In this document: piece after piece, positions 22,575 through 41,989 of the stretch
How positions within the stretch are numbered: the stretch's first letter is position 1
How the letters are laid out: the number at the start of each line of letters is the position of its first letter
NCBI RefSeq assembly: GCF_963676685.1
Contig: NC_092355.1
Span: 72,445,176-72,509,175, forward strand
Reading direction: 5' to 3'
DNA from: Mytilus edulis
Lineage: Eukaryota > Mollusca > Bivalvia > Mytilida > Mytilidae
Length of the DNA: 64,000 bases
Made by a program: the position numbers and the translations under genes
Notes under the pieces: generated by a model
Seen by the model: only the letters and a program-made list of their open reading frames with translations
The model's database searches: none
Told to the model about the DNA's origin: nothing

Positions 22575-22705
22575 AGCTTGCTGTTCGGTGTGAGCCAAGG
22601 CTCCGTGTTGAAGGCATTACGTTGACCTATAATTGTTTACTTTTTACACATTGTGATTTGGATGGAGATTTGCCTCATTGGCAATCATACCACATCCTCT
22701 TATTT
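22575..22705 (+). repeat. Repeat A2 copy in the putative eEF1A 5' intron
   Basis: CTTGCTGTTCGGTGTGAGCC, TCCGTGTTGAAGGC, TTGACCTATAATTGTTTACT and CTCATTGGCAATCATACCAC match 37,435-37,565. Confidence 0.65.
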
Positions 22706-22920
22706 GTATCCTTTGATTATTTGATTTTGTTATTAATCATTGTACGTCTGTTTTTATGTGCTCATCAAAAGTAAAGTATTAAAATATATAAAAATATAAT
22801 TTATACCTTTCAGTTAACAACCGGATAACTAGAGTCGTTTGTTGTTCGGGCTTACATATAATTCCTTAAAATAAATTTCTCCTCCCCCCTCTTTTTCCAA
22901 GAAAAAAATTAAAAACTTAA

Positions 22921-29936
<7,016 letters not shown>

Positions 29937-29991
29937 ATTGAAGACGTGACGTAACTTGCCTTTATACCATATTTATTTATTGAAATTATTA

Positions 29992-29997
29992 AATAAA
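29992..29997 (+). terminator. eEF1A polyadenylation signal AATAAA
   Basis: AATAAA lies 56 bp past the stop codon in an AT-rich 3'UTR. Confidence 0.7.
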
Positions 29998-30074
29998 ATT
30001 ATATTTAAGTTTAATACCAATCTGATGAGTCAAAGCCCTTTCCAACTATTTTACAATTTATTACAAGAGAGGCG

Positions 30075-30330
30075 AAAGAAAGGGACATTCAATTCATAAG
30101 TCATAAGTCGAAAATAAACTGACAATGCCATGGCAAAAAAAAGACAAACAACAGTATATGAAACACAACATCGAAAATTCAGAGTCTGACTGAGTAACAC
30201 GACCCCCCCCCCTCCCCCCCCCCCACAAAAAAAGAAAAAGAAAAAAGACGGGGAGAGATCTCATGTGCTCCGGAAGAGTAAGCAGATTATGCTCCAAAAG
30301 TAGCACCAGTGGTGTTGCTCATGTAAATTC
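30075..30330 (-). mobile_element. RT-element tail, third type, minus strand, with poly-C tract
   Basis: GACAATGCCATGGCAAAAAA, CTCCGGAAGAGTAAGCAG and GTGTTGCTCATGT are the inverse of the 7,805 and 10,100 copies. A C-run (30,204-30,224) interrupts it. Confidence 0.55.
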
Positions 30331-30429
30331 AAACCCGGTGATAAGTCAAATTCGGTAGGTCACATTTAGAGAAAAGGAGGACAGGGTTGTGGTAACGACA
30401 ATTGGAACATTTTGTGCTGTTTCGGATTA

Positions 30430-30730
30430 TTGAAGGCGCTGTATTGTGACACCCTTGGCATGTGCTCTTTAGTATAGAGTTGTTTCATTGGCAATCATTT
30501 CACATCTCCTTGTTTTAATTATATGTATTCTAGGAGCATAACATCTGCTACTCTTCCTGTACATTTCAAAGTCCGGTGACATGAATTAAGCTGTACTACT
30601 GATAAAAATATGAAGATGTGGTGATTACCAATGAGACAATTTTCTGAAATGACGTAGAAATAAGCTACTGTCGGTCGCCGTAGTCTCTCAACAATGAGCA
30701 AAATCCATATCAGTTCTTATCCCATTTTCT
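30430..30730. repeat. Two repeat A-type fragments, head to head
   Basis: GAGTTGTTTCATTGGCAATC, then ATTTCACATCTCC (+) at 30,475-30,510; ATATGAAGATGTGGTGATTA, CCAATGAGACAATTTTC and CTCAACAATGAGCAAAATCC (-) at 30,607-30,710. Confidence 0.5.
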
Positions 30731-30889
30731 ATATGACCGACATTTATATATTATAAATGACTTCAAGGATGTCTCAATGTGAAATATTTCGGCCTTCTAC
30801 TAAAATAGGTAACTCTGACCTATTTATTTGTTTTTAAAGTGGTTTAAGTTTAACCTGCAATCTAGTCTGAGGTGCGTTTGCATATCGGT

Positions 30890-31265
30890 GTATAAGGGCC
30901 TGCATGGGTTTAGCAGAATTAGAGACTAAATGGCGAACGTCCAGAATGAAGGGCCAAAAATTAAGAAAAAAAGAGAAAAACAGACCTATAAAATAAAGAA
31001 TATAGAAGGATGGGGTGCTAAAATATAAAGAATATAGAATAATGGGCCTGTACATGTCACTCTGGCTGATTTCATCTGACTTTGACCTCATTTTCACGGT
31101 TCATTGGTTATTGTTACGATTTTGTGTTTTAGTTTGTTTTTCTTATACTATAATCAATGGTCAACAATATTTGGTTTATGGGATGGTTTAACGGTGGACC
31201 TGTCAGTCTGGCAGGTATCATCTGCCCTTGATCTCAATTTAATGGTTCATTGGTCGATGTTAAGT
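30890..31265 (+). repeat. Second copy of the minisatellite-flanking repeat
   Basis: GGGCCTGTACATGTCACTCT, TTCATCTGACTTTGACCTCA, TTTGTGTTTTAGTTTG and GTCAGTCTGGCAGGTATCAT parallel 29,277-29,470. The upstream half (GATGGGGTGCTAAAATATAA) parallels 24,560. It carries a single minisatellite word. Confidence 0.7.
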
Positions 31266-31445
31266 TTCATACCCAGTAATTTTAACTAATATCGTATTAT
31301 GTCACTAGTACACTGTTACTAATATCAATTTGTACTTGCCCAACTCATGCCTATCTTTTTCGAGCCTGTGACATTCCGTATATTATTGCAAATAAATGAA
31401 ATTCAGATTTTGTCAATTAACCTTACACTATAACATACTGACAGC

Positions 31446-31578
31446 AGGGGCCCCGCCTACAGCAGCAGAGACACGTGGTTCCGCGAACCGTTGGAACCCC
31501 CTTTTTTTTCGATCAATGCATTTGAATGGGGACAATTAGTTGGACCCCCCCTTATAAATAGCTGGATCCGCCCTTGCG
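31446..31578. mobile_element. Degraded CAGGGGCGGATCC-type MITE
   Basis: AGCAGGGGCCCCGCC at the left and GCTGGATCCGCCCTTGCG at the right with the internal GATCAATGCATTTGAATGGG seen inverted in the 11,545 copy. Confidence 0.6.
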
Positions 31579-31854
31579 TTACGTATGAATTCATTATTGT
31601 AAACACCCAGCTTTGGAAGCTAATAATTTGCAAACATTGTTCATCAATGTTGAAGTTTGTACTGCAGAGTCTTATCTAGGGTTCGATGAAAATTGGGTTT
31701 GATAATGATAAAACATTGTTGATCACTGTGTATCGTTATGATGCAGAAATATGTAATTAAATATATAATTTTATGCTAGAAGTAAGTGTCCGACCAAATA
31801 CGGTTCGCTTTTAATGCCTTATAAATCTGCCAATCTACAAGAACATCATTATTT

Positions 31855-34800
31855 CTTGTCATGCTGTATTACAGAGAGACATATGTGACAACTTGTCATG
31901 ATGTATTACAGTGAGACACATGTGACAACTTGTCATGATGTATTACAGTGAGACACATGTGACAACTTGTCATGATGTATTACAGTGAGACACATGTGAC
32001 AACTTGTCATGATGTATTACAGTGAGACACATGTGACAACTTGTCATGATGTATTACAGTGAGACTTATGTGACAACTTTTTATGATGTATAACAGTGAG
32101 ACACATGTGACAACTTGTCATGATGTATTACAGTGAGACATATGTGACAACTTGTCATGATGTATTACAGTGAGACATATGTGACAACTTGTCATGATTT
32201 ATCAGTTATACACATGCGACAGTTTGTCATGATGTATTACAGTGAGACACATGTGACTTGTCGTGATATATTACAGTGAGACACATGTGACAATGGCTCA
32301 TGATGTATTTCAATTAGACAGATGTGACAACGTGTCATGATGTATTACAGCGAGACACTTGTGACAACTTGTCATGATATATTACAGTGAGACACATGAG
32401 ACAAGTTGTCCTGATTTATTACAGTGAGACACACGTGGCAACGTGTCATGATGTATGACAGTGAGACACATGTGACAACTTATCATGATGTATTACAGTG
32501 AGACACATTTGAAAACGTGTCATCATGTAATACAGTGAGACACTTGTGACAACTTGTCATGATGTATTGCAGTGAGACTCATGTGACAACTTTGTCATGA
32601 TGTATTACAGTGAGACATATGTGACAACTTGTCATGATTTATCAGTTAGACACATGCGACAACTTGTCATGATGTATTTTACAGTGAGACACATGTGACT
32701 TGTCATGATCGATGTATTACAGTGAGAAATATATGACAACTTGTCATGATGTATTACAGCGAGACACATGTGACAACTTGTCATGATTTATCAGTTAGAC
32801 ACATGCGACAACTTGTCATGATGTATTACAGTAAGACACATGTGTCAATGTCTCATGATGTATTACAGTGAGACACTTGTGACAACTTGTCATGATGAAT
32901 TACAGTGAGACACATGTGACAACTTGTCATGATGTATTACAGTGAGACACATGTGACAACTTTGTCATGATGTATTACAGTGAGACATATGTGACTTGTC
33001 ATGATGTATTACATTGACACACTAGTGACTTGTCATGATGTATTACAGTGAGACATATATTACAACTTGTCATAATGTATTACAGTGAGACATATATGAC
33101 AACTTGTCATATTGTATTACAGTGAGACATATATGACAACTTGTCATGATGTATTACACTGAGACATATGTGACAACTTGTCATGATTTATCAGTTAGAC
33201 ACATGCAACAACTTGTCATGATGTATTACAGTAAGACACATGTGACAATGTCTCATGATGTATTACAGTGAGACACTTGTGACAACTTGTCATGATGAAT
33301 TACAGTGAGACACATGTGACAACTTGTCATGATGTATTACAGTGAGACACATGTGACAACTTTGTCATGATGTATTACAGTGAGACATATGTGACAACTT
33401 GTCATGATTTATCAGTGAGACACATGCGACAACTTGTCATGATGTATTTTACAGTGAGACACATGTGGCAATTTGTCATGATTTGTATTAGTGAGAAACA
33501 TGTGACATATTGCAACATTGTCATATCATATTTGTGAAATAAGTTGTCATGATGTATTACAGTGAGACATATGTGACAACTTGTCATGATTTATCAGTTA
33601 GACCCATGCGACAACTTGACATGATGTATTACAGTGAGACACATGTGACTTGTCATGATGTATTACAATGACACACATGTGACTTGTCATGATGTATTAC
33701 AGTGAGACACATATGATAACGTGTCATGATGTATTACAATGAGACATATGTGACAACTTGTCATATCACTTGTCATGATGTATTACAGTGAGACATATGT
33801 GACAACTTGTCATGATTTATCAGTAAGACACATGCGACAACTTGACATGATGTATAACAGTGAGACACATGTGACTTGTCATGATGTATTACATTGACAC
33901 ACTAGTGACTTGTCATGATGTATTACAGTGAGACATATATTACAACTTGTCATAATGTATTACAGTGAGACATATATGACAACTTGTCATATTGTATTAC
34001 AGTGAGACATATATGACAACTTGTCATGATGTATTACACTGAGACATATGACAACTTGTCATGATTTATAAGTTAGACACATGCGACAACTTGTCATGAT
34101 GTACACACATGTGACTTGTCTTGATATAATACAGTGAGACACATATGACAATGTCTCATGATGTATTGCAGTGAGACTCATGTGACAACTTTGTCATGAT
34201 GTATTACAGTGAGACATATGTGACAACTTGTCATGATTTATCAGTTAGACACATGCGACAACTTGTCATGATGTATTTTACAGTGAGACACATGTGACTT
34301 GTCATGATCGATGTATTACAGTGAGAAATATATGACAACTTGTCATGATGTATTACAGCGAGACACATGTGACAACTTGTCATGATTTATCAGTTAGACA
34401 CATGCGACAACTTGTCATGATGTATTACAGTAAGACACATGTGACAATGTCTCATGATGTATTACAGTGAGACACTTGTGACAACTTGTCATGATGAATT
34501 ACAGTGAGACACATGTGACAACTTGTCATGATGTATTACAGTGAGACACATGTGACAACTTTGTCATGATGTATTATAGTGAGACATATGTGACAACTTG
34601 TCATGATTTATCAGTGAGACACATGCGACAACTTGTCATGATGTATTTTACAGTGAGACACATGTGGCAAGTTGTCATGATTTGTATTAGTGAGAAACAT
34701 GTGACAAATTGCAACATTATCATATCATATTTGTGAAATAAGTTGTCATGATGTATTACAGTGAGACATATGTGACAACTTGTCATGATTTATCAGTTAG

Positions 34801-36083
34801 ACACATGCGACAACTTGTCATGATGTATTTTACAGTGAGACACATGTGACTTGTCATGATGTATTACAATGACACACATGTGACTTGTCATGATGTATTA
34901 CAGTGAGATACATATGATAATGTGTCATGATGTATTACAATGAGACATATGTGACAACTTGTCATATCACATGTCATGATGTATTACAGTGAGACATATG
35001 TGACAACTTGTCATGATTTATCAGTTAGACACATGCGACAACTTGACATGATGTATAACAGTGAGACACATGTGACTTGTCATGATGTATTACATTGACA
35101 CACTAGTGACTTGTCATGATGTATTACAGTGAGACATATATTACAACTTGTCATAATGTATTACAGTGAGACATATATGACTACTTGTCATATTGTATTA
35201 CAGTGAGACATATATGACAACTTGTCATGATGTATTACACTGAGACATATGACAACTTGTCATGATTTATAAGTTAGACACATGCGACAACTTGTCATGA
35301 TGTACACACATGTGACTTGTCTTGATATAATACAGTGAGACACATATGACAATGTCTCATGATGTATTACAGTGAGACACATGTGACAACTTGTTATGAT
35401 GTATTAGTGAGACATATGTGACAACTTGTCATGATGTATTACAGTGAGACATATGTGACAACTTGTCATGATTTATCAGTTAGACACATGCGACAATTTG
35501 TCATGATGTATTACAGTGAGACACATGTGACTTGTCGTGATATATTACAGTGAGACACCTGTGACAATGTATCATGATGTATTTCAATTAGACACATGTG
35601 ACAACGTGTCATGATGTATTACAGCGAGACACTTGTGACAACTTGTCTTGATATATTACAGTGAGACACATAGGACAAGTTGTCATGATGTATTACAGTG
35701 AGACACACGTGGCAACGTGTCATGATGTATGACAGTGAGACACATGTGACAACTTATCATGATGTATTACAGTGAGACACATTTGAAAACGTGTCATTGT
35801 GTAATACAGTGAGACACTTGTGACAACTTGTCATGATGAATTACAGTGAGACACATGTGACAACTTGTCATGATGTATTACAGTGAGACACATGTGACAA
35901 CTTTGTCATGATGTATTACAGTGAGACATATGTGACAACTTGTCATGATTTATCAGTGAGACACATGCGAAAACTTGTCATGATGTATTTTACAGTGAGA
36001 CACATGTGGCAAGTTGTCATGATTTGTATTAGTGAGAAACATGTGACAAATTGCAACATTATCATATCATATTTGTGAAATAA
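31855..36083. repeat. 37-bp satellite array, about 4.2 kb, with higher-order repeats
   Basis: The unit is CATGATGTATTACAGTGAGA followed by CACATGTGACAACTTGT, on the order of 110 units. Units vary: TTTATCAGTTAGACACATGC variants, deletions of ACAACT, T-insertions. Each full unit holds two palindromes, CACATGTG and TGACAACTTGTCA (the latter across the unit junction). Blocks recur at about 1.2 kb: 33,402-33,587 and 34,601-34,786 match almost exactly, and ACATTGACACACTAGTGACT occurs at about 33,011, 33,891 and 35,092. A stray unit lies at 37,868-37,905. No gene is supported. Confidence 0.95.
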
Positions 36084-36304
36084 GCAAGTTTTTTTTTTTT
36101 CGTTTTCTCTTTTTTAGTGACGAGGTAACGGTCAGGTAAGTTTGTTTCTTTTCTTTTCTTTTTTTAAGTGGTGAGGTCAAGGTCAGGTTATATTGTTTCT
36201 TCATTTATATCTATACGATTGATGAGCAAACTGTTTTCGATTTTAAACACACAGCCAAGAAAGTATTTTTTTAAAAGCTCTTTCTCATAAATGGTGAATG
36301 TGTT

Positions 36305-36706
36305 CATGGGACACAGATGATGCCCCTGCTTTCACATAACGTTACAAAGGGACATAACTCGAGAACCGTAGAAGTGACACTACCCAAATTTGTAATTGAT
36401 CATAGTTTTATGGTAATAAGCATTGTGTATAAGTTATATAACATTTGGTTGAGGCAAACTTAAGAAAGAGAAGGGAAACGAAAAATTCAGCATTTTTTGC
36501 ATTTGTAAAGGGGGCATAACTCTAGAACGGTATAAGTGACGCCACTAAAATTCAAACTTGATCTGTGTTTTGTAGTAATAAGCATTGTGTATAAGATTCA
36601 TAACATTTTGTTGAGGCAAACTAAAGAGAACGGAAACCAATTTTGGAACGTACGGACGGACAAGGGTAAAACTTAATGCCCCTCCGCTATGGCAGGGGCA
36701 TTAAAA
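36305..36706. mobile_element. TIR element ending in ATGCCCCTGC
   Basis: GATGCCCCTGCTTTC at the left pairs with GGCAGGGGCATTAAAAG at the right. Inside are two tandem units of about 170 bp (GGCATAACTCTAGAACGGTA, GTAATAAGCATTGTGTATAA), then GTACGGACGGACAAGGG. It has no ORF. Confidence 0.6.
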
Positions 36707-36724
36707 GTTTTCAAGCAAGGTTTA

Positions 36725-37830
36725 CAATCAAAACAAGCATTCTGAGAGTATTGCATGGCAATACATAGTCCCCTACCGGGTAAAAATTACATTATACTGG
36801 AACAAAATGCTAACTTGTTCTATAACTTGTCATGGTGTAAACAAAAAGTAAATATCAAGTCATTATATTTAAGCATGACTAAAAACAGTGTGAATAACTG
36901 ATTATATGAGTGAATTTTTCAAATCCAAGGACAATAACATGCAGAAAATTATCAGACCAAAACAAAAATTTGAACTTGATCTGGTACTTGTCATGATAAA
37001 ACTATATACCAAGTATCAATCAATATCTTCAAGCATGATGAAAAAAAGTGTGGAAAACATTGGATATGATTAATAGTTCTCTAAAATTAGATATGATGTA
37101 ATACAATGTATATCTATTTTCAAATTATAATCAAATATAATTAATAGTTCGAAATATTTTTTCTTTCATTTGTCACAAACTAATATAGATTTGTAACTTA
37201 TCTATTATAGTATAAAGTATCAACAACTTTTATCTACACACGGTAATGTAATAAAAATGGGTCATTATCTAATTAAAGGATGCCACTTAATAATATTTTT
37301 TTATATATAGTATTCCGAAAATTAGTTAATACAAAATAACAAACAAACAAACTGGCACAAATTTTTCAAACAATTTTCTAAAGAATTTCTTTAAAAAATG
37401 AGTTATCTCTCTTTGTATAGAAATATGGTTTATAGCTTGTTGTTCGGTGTGAGCCAAAGCTCCGTGTTGAAGGCCGTACTTTAACCTATAATGGTTTACC
37501 TTTTAAATTGTTATTTGTATGGAGAGTTGTCTCATTGGCACTCACACCACATCTTCCTATATCTATTTTAACATAGTACTCTAACATTAGATATGGATTT
37601 TTTTATGGACCATAACTCTGGACTAAATCATCAGAATGGAACAAAATTCGCACTTGATCTATAACTTGTCATGATAAAACCATATAACAAATATTAAATC
37701 AATATCTTTAAGAACAAAGAAAAAAATTGTAGAAAGCTGATTTGCCGGACTGGCGGTTGGACAAACAGACAGACGGACGGAGTGCAAACCTAAAGCCCCC
37801 TTCGACTTCGTTGGTAGGGGACTAAAAACT
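36725..37830. mobile_element. TIR element family Q, copy 1, with nested repeat A2
   Basis: AGTCCCCTACC (36,767-36,777) and GGTAGGGGACT (37,813-37,823) are inverse ends. The outer left word GCATTCTGAGAGTATTGCAT and inner words (ATCTATAACTTGTCATGATA, TTGCCGGACTGGCGGTTGG) recur in copy 2 at 41,572-41,985. Repeat A2 is inserted at 37,435-37,565 (TTGTTCGGTGTGAGCCAAAG, CTCATTGGCACTCACACCAC). Confidence 0.7.
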
Positions 37831-37867
37831 TTCTTACGCTGTCAGAACCTTTATTTTTCCGGAAGGG

Positions 37868-37905
37868 GATGTATTACAGTGAGACAGTCACACATGTGAC
37901 AACTT
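37868..37905. repeat. Stray 37-bp satellite unit
   Basis: ATGTATTACAGTGAGACAGT, then CACACATGTGACAACTTA, 1.8 kb beyond the main array, with a 6-bp internal duplication of CAGTCA type. Confidence 0.8.
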
Positions 37906-37909
37906 AATG

Positions 37910-38440
37910 GGGGACTTACTTTGTTATAAATGGAAGGGCTGAGCCATACGTTCATTATAAGGTTGATCATTATATGATAAGGTCATGAAATTAAGATAAA
38001 ATAATTGATTAGGTTGCTGATTAAATCATAAGTATCTGAAACTTATCAGATGTAAAGGTTTCACATATGTTATTAAATCCACAGTCGTAAATGCATCAGA
38101 TATTTATCAAATCTAATATTATCTCCATGTAAATGGTAACCATGAAAGCTAGTTATATTTTTTTTTGATAAAAATGTATGATAGGTTATGTATTTTTGTA
38201 ATTCAAAATATAATATGTAAGGCTAGATATCTTGTTCATCTGTACCACATATAGAAGTGCCCATAAACATCAAATACATCAGAAAGAGTTGAAATGCTCA
38301 AAATACTTATAGTTTCTCTCTTATAACGTTAACTTAACTTGACTAATGAACCATGAAAATGAGGTTAAGATCCGATGAATCTTGTCAGACATACACGTGT
38401 TCTGGTTGGCTTTTTGTAAGATGGTGCCTTCTGTTAGTCA
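37910..38440. other. AT-rich spacer with degenerate repeat traces
   Basis: No exon seen. Weak relatives of the tandem repeat at 38,860-39,660 (CATGAAAATGAGGTTAAGAT) appear near 38,350. Confidence 0.4.
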
Positions 38441-38499
38441 GTGTGAGGACTGTCATGTTGACCACTAGTTTAGAGAGCTAACGTTACAGCTCTGAACTG

Positions 38500-38680
38500 G
38501 AGCTGCATTTTTGGGACCATTTGTTCCTCCCACATGGTTATCTCTTCCATAGGGGGATTCAGGGGGGGGGCTTTTGTGGGAAAAATTTGGTTGATTATAT
38601 AGGGAATCACTGAAGTATGACTGGAGCGCCCCCCCCCCCCCCCCCCCCTTATGAAAAGTTCTGGATCCGCCACTGTCTTC
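38500..38680. mobile_element. Composite MITE with long poly-C tract
   Basis: TGGGAAAAATTTGG, a C-run of about 20 (38,629-38,648) and GAAAAGTTCTGGATCCGCCA mark a GGATCC-ended element. It is set within CTCTGAACTGG and CTTCAAGTGGTGCCGTCC sequence that may be a SINE remnant. Confidence 0.5.
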
Positions 38681-38859
38681 AAGTGGTGCCGTCCTCTCAT
38701 AGTGGTCAGTTATACTACCACACATCAATTAGTGTGGAACCCTGCTTCGATCTTAATTGACACCAATTGCTAGTTTTCTTGCCTTTTTTAACCAAAAGAA
38801 GAGTGCACACACTGAAATGTCTCGTCTGCATATTTTTTTAATCAAAATTGAATAATAAT

Positions 38860-39660
38860 TACGAGGTCACGGTCAAATGAATCATGCCAGACAGACATGT
38901 TCATCTTACTATCATTCCATACACCAAGTACTATTGACCTACAGGTTACATTATCAGATTAACATTGACAGGATCCATAAAAATGACGTTAATGTCAGAT
39001 GAACCTGCAAGACAGATATGTACACCTTACAATCTTATCATTTTCTGTGCTTTATTTTGTAATTCCTTTGATTGTATAGCTCAAATTTTGGGCACCATGA
39101 TTGGTAAATAAAATTATCTATCTATCTATCTACCTTACAATCATTCAAGATACCAAGTATAGTAGCCCTATTGCTTATGGTATCTGATCAACTGACAATT
39201 CCATGAAAACTTAAAATAGACCAATGAGCCATGAAATAAATATCAATGTCAAGGTCATATAAAACCTACCAGACAGATATATGTACACAATCATTCTATG
39301 CGAGAAATAAAGTGTCCTATTGCTTAAAGTATCTGAGAAATAGACCAAACCACAAAAACTGTGTTCACTGAACTATGAAATAAAGGTCAAGGTCTGATGC
39401 AACCTGTCAGTTGGACATGTACATCTTACAATCATTCCATGCACCAAATAAAGAGGACCTATTGCTGTAAGAATCTGAGATACGGACTTGACCACAAAAC
39501 TTAAACCTTGACCATTGATCCAGGAAATGAGTTGAGATGAACTCTGTCTGGCAGACATGTAGACCTTGCAAAGATCCTATATACCTATTGTCATGATTGT
39601 AGTTGTCCTACAAATATTTTTCAAGCAGTCACTAAACCATGAAAATGAGGTCAAGGACAA
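38860..39660 (+). repeat. Degenerate about 135-bp tandem repeat with AAGGTCA words
   Basis: Units carry CCAGACAGACATGT, CTTACAATCATTCCAT, GACCTATTGCT, GTATCTGAG and CATGAAATAAAGGTCAAGGT in the same order at least five times. One unit is split by the insertion at 39,035-39,131. Confidence 0.65.
39035..39131 (+). mobile_element. 5'-truncated retroposon tail with 11-bp target duplication
   Basis: ACCTTACAATC-type duplication at 39,024-39,034 and 39,132-39,142 flanks 97 bp that end GGTAAATAAAATTATCTATC and an (ATCT)n tail. This is a LINE-mobilised 3' end. Confidence 0.8.
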
Positions 39661-39699
39661 TGAAAATAAGACAGATGGAAACTACATAACATAATGTAT

Positions 39700-40190
39700 T
39701 TGCATGCATGGTAACAAGAATCATAGTCCTTTACTTTTTAGAGCTTTATACAAATAGTTTATGTCGTCGCCGCTTTCGTTTGTTTCTTTTTCTTGCATTA
39801 TGCAACTTTCTTTGCAGGCAAGACAAAAATCTGACAAACAATGAACGTAATATAGCCAAGGTCACTGAAAGTGGTATTAAACACTCAAAAGATACCGTAA
39901 AAGAAGATAAACTATAATCAAGATACAAAAGATAGATCTTGTCAAAGGAAAAGATTCCCTTTAAAACAAATATGGTATTGAATTTCAAAATTTATCATAA
40001 AATTTCAAAATGGTCATAATTTGGTTGTTACATGGATTGATTATTAAATTGGTTGCAATTTCATTCCTCTAACATCATACAATAGGTGTTGTCAAGACGT
40101 TGCATCAAAGCAAATTGTGAATGCATAGAAAAAGATATAGTTCCTTGCATTTTCTACTTTATTTCCATTAAAAAGCCCATGATCAATGTA
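39700..40190. other. No firmly supported gene
   Basis: An acceptor-like TTTCTTTGCAG at about 39,820 precedes an open stretch to TAA near 39,917 ending KEDKL. No family match or partner exon is seen, so I do not call it. Confidence 0.35.
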
Positions 40191-40195
40191 ATAAA

Positions 40196-41156
40196 AACCA
40201 GGTGCTCCGCAGGGCGCAGCTTTATACGACCCCAGTGGTTGAACCCTGAACAGTTGGGGCAAATTTGATCATAATATTCAAGCTTGATTCTGTTTGAATT
40301 TGGATTGTGATCAAATTTTTGACATAATATAGGTTTTTGTCACAAAATTAATGTGGTCAAAGATCTAACAAATCTATTGCACAATACTGTGCAATTGAAG
40401 ATTTCTTCTTGAAACTTTTCAAAATTCGAAATTTGAAAAATGTTGAAAAAAAATGAAGCCCTTCAAAAAATGGTAAACAAAAAATCCCCCCCCCCACTTT
40501 TTGAAACCCCCTTATAACCCTTAAACTCAATCCCATGCTTTCCATTGCAGTATTGAACCTTGTAGTACAATTTCAGAGAGATCCATACACTGAAACACAA
40601 GTTATTGTCATGATTGTTTGGAAACTAGAAACATGCTTCTTTAATTCCTACATATTTTAGGCAATTAACTCAAAACTGAATCCCAGCCTCCCCTTTGTTA
40701 TATGGTACATTGTGGTACAATTTCAGAGAGATCTATACAATTACACGTAAGTAATTGTCTTGAAACTAGCAAAATGCTTGTTTTGACCCCTTTTTGGCCC
40801 TTAATTCCTAAACTTTGGCCCCATAACCCCTTAATTGAATCCAAACCTTCTACTTGTGGTTTTAAACATTGCGGTATGATTTCAGAGCAATTGAAATACT
40901 TCTGACAACAAGTTATTATCCTGAAACTGAGAAATGCTTGTTTTGGGCCCCTTTTGGGCCCATGATTCCTTATCCGTTGGGACCATCATCCCCAAAATCA
41001 ATCCCAACCTTCCTTTTGTGGTATTGAACCTTCTGAAAAAATTTCATGAAGATCTATTCACTTAAACTACAGTTATTATCTGGAAACCAATGTGTCTTCG
41101 GACAACGACATCATACCATTATACGATCCCAAAAATTTTTTGAGGTCGTATAAAAA
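40196..41156. mobile_element. TIR element family P, copy 1
   Basis: The left end AGGTGCTCCGCAGGGCGCAG, then CTTTATACGACC, and the right end GGTCGTATAAAA form inverse TTTATACGAC ends. The interior is made of degenerate units with CCCTTAATTCC, CAATCCCAACCTTCC, TTTCAGAGAGATC and one TTGCACAATACTGTGCAATT word. Copies 2 and 3 are at 46,915-48,445 and 54,795-56,598. Confidence 0.75.
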
Positions 41157-41504
41157 TAACTAATCAAAGAATTCAAATATTGAAAAATATTCAACTCGTG
41201 ACATAACAACACTGAAAATTAACTCATGCGCATTAATGTGTTGTTCAGTCACTCGTTGAATATTTTTGAATATTTGAAATATGTAAAAAGTTATTCTATA
41301 ACTATTTTAAATCTCTTCATAAGAGGACATACTTGGCTTCAAAATCAGCACATTATGGATATATTGTCAAAATCTGATTTAGTGCATTTTTCAGACATAA
41401 AAGCTTGAGGAAAGTTGAACCGAAACCCTTGGTTGCAACTTATAATCCAAAATGTTCTGTAACTAAAAGTTGCCATTGTAACGTAACTTTCTAGATCATG
41501 GGTG

Positions 41505-41557
41505 GCAGTCAAAGTAAATTATGCTAAAATCATTTTAGCATAATTTACTTTGACTGC
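41505..41557. repeat. 53-bp perfect palindrome
   Basis: Arms of 26 bp (41,505-41,530 and 41,532-41,557) are exact reverse complements around one central C. The left arm starts GCAGTCAAAGTAAATTATGC. Confidence 0.95.
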
Positions 41558-41571
41558 TTAAATCTGTTAAG

Positions 41572-41985
41572 AACAAGCATTCTGAGAGTATTGCATGGCA
41601 ATACATAGTCCCCTACCAGTTAAAAGTTCATTGTACTGGAACAAAATGCTAACTTAATCTATAACTTGTCATGGTGTAAACTTTATACCAAATATCAAGT
41701 CAATATCTTCAAGCATGACGAAAAAAAATGAGGAACACTGATTATTCAAGAGAATTTTCTAAGTCCAAGGACCATAACTCTGCACAAAATCATCAGACCA
41801 GAACAAAATTCGAACTTGATCTGTAACTTGTCATGATTAAACAATACACCAAATATCAATTCAATATCTTCAAGCACAAAGAAAAAAACTTTGGAAAACT
41901 GATTTGCCGGACTGACGGATGGACAGACAGACAGACGGCCCGGGTGCAAACCTAAAGTCCCCTTTAACTTCTTTGGTAGGGACTT
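41572..41985. mobile_element. TIR element family Q, copy 2
   Basis: AGTCCCCTACC at 41,607-41,617 and GGTAGGGACT at 41,975-41,984, with the same inner words as copy 1 and ending region GGACAGACAGACAGACGG. Confidence 0.7.
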
Positions 41986-41989
41986 ATTA

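Noticed and set aside
31855..36083. CRISPR-like appearance of the 37-bp array
   Set aside because: There are no unique spacers; units are contiguous and degenerate, and the DNA is animal nuclear.
39820..39917. Possible terminal exon ending KEDKL after a TTTCTTTGCAG acceptor
   Set aside because: No family signature, no partner exon and no clear polyadenylation signal; could be chance.
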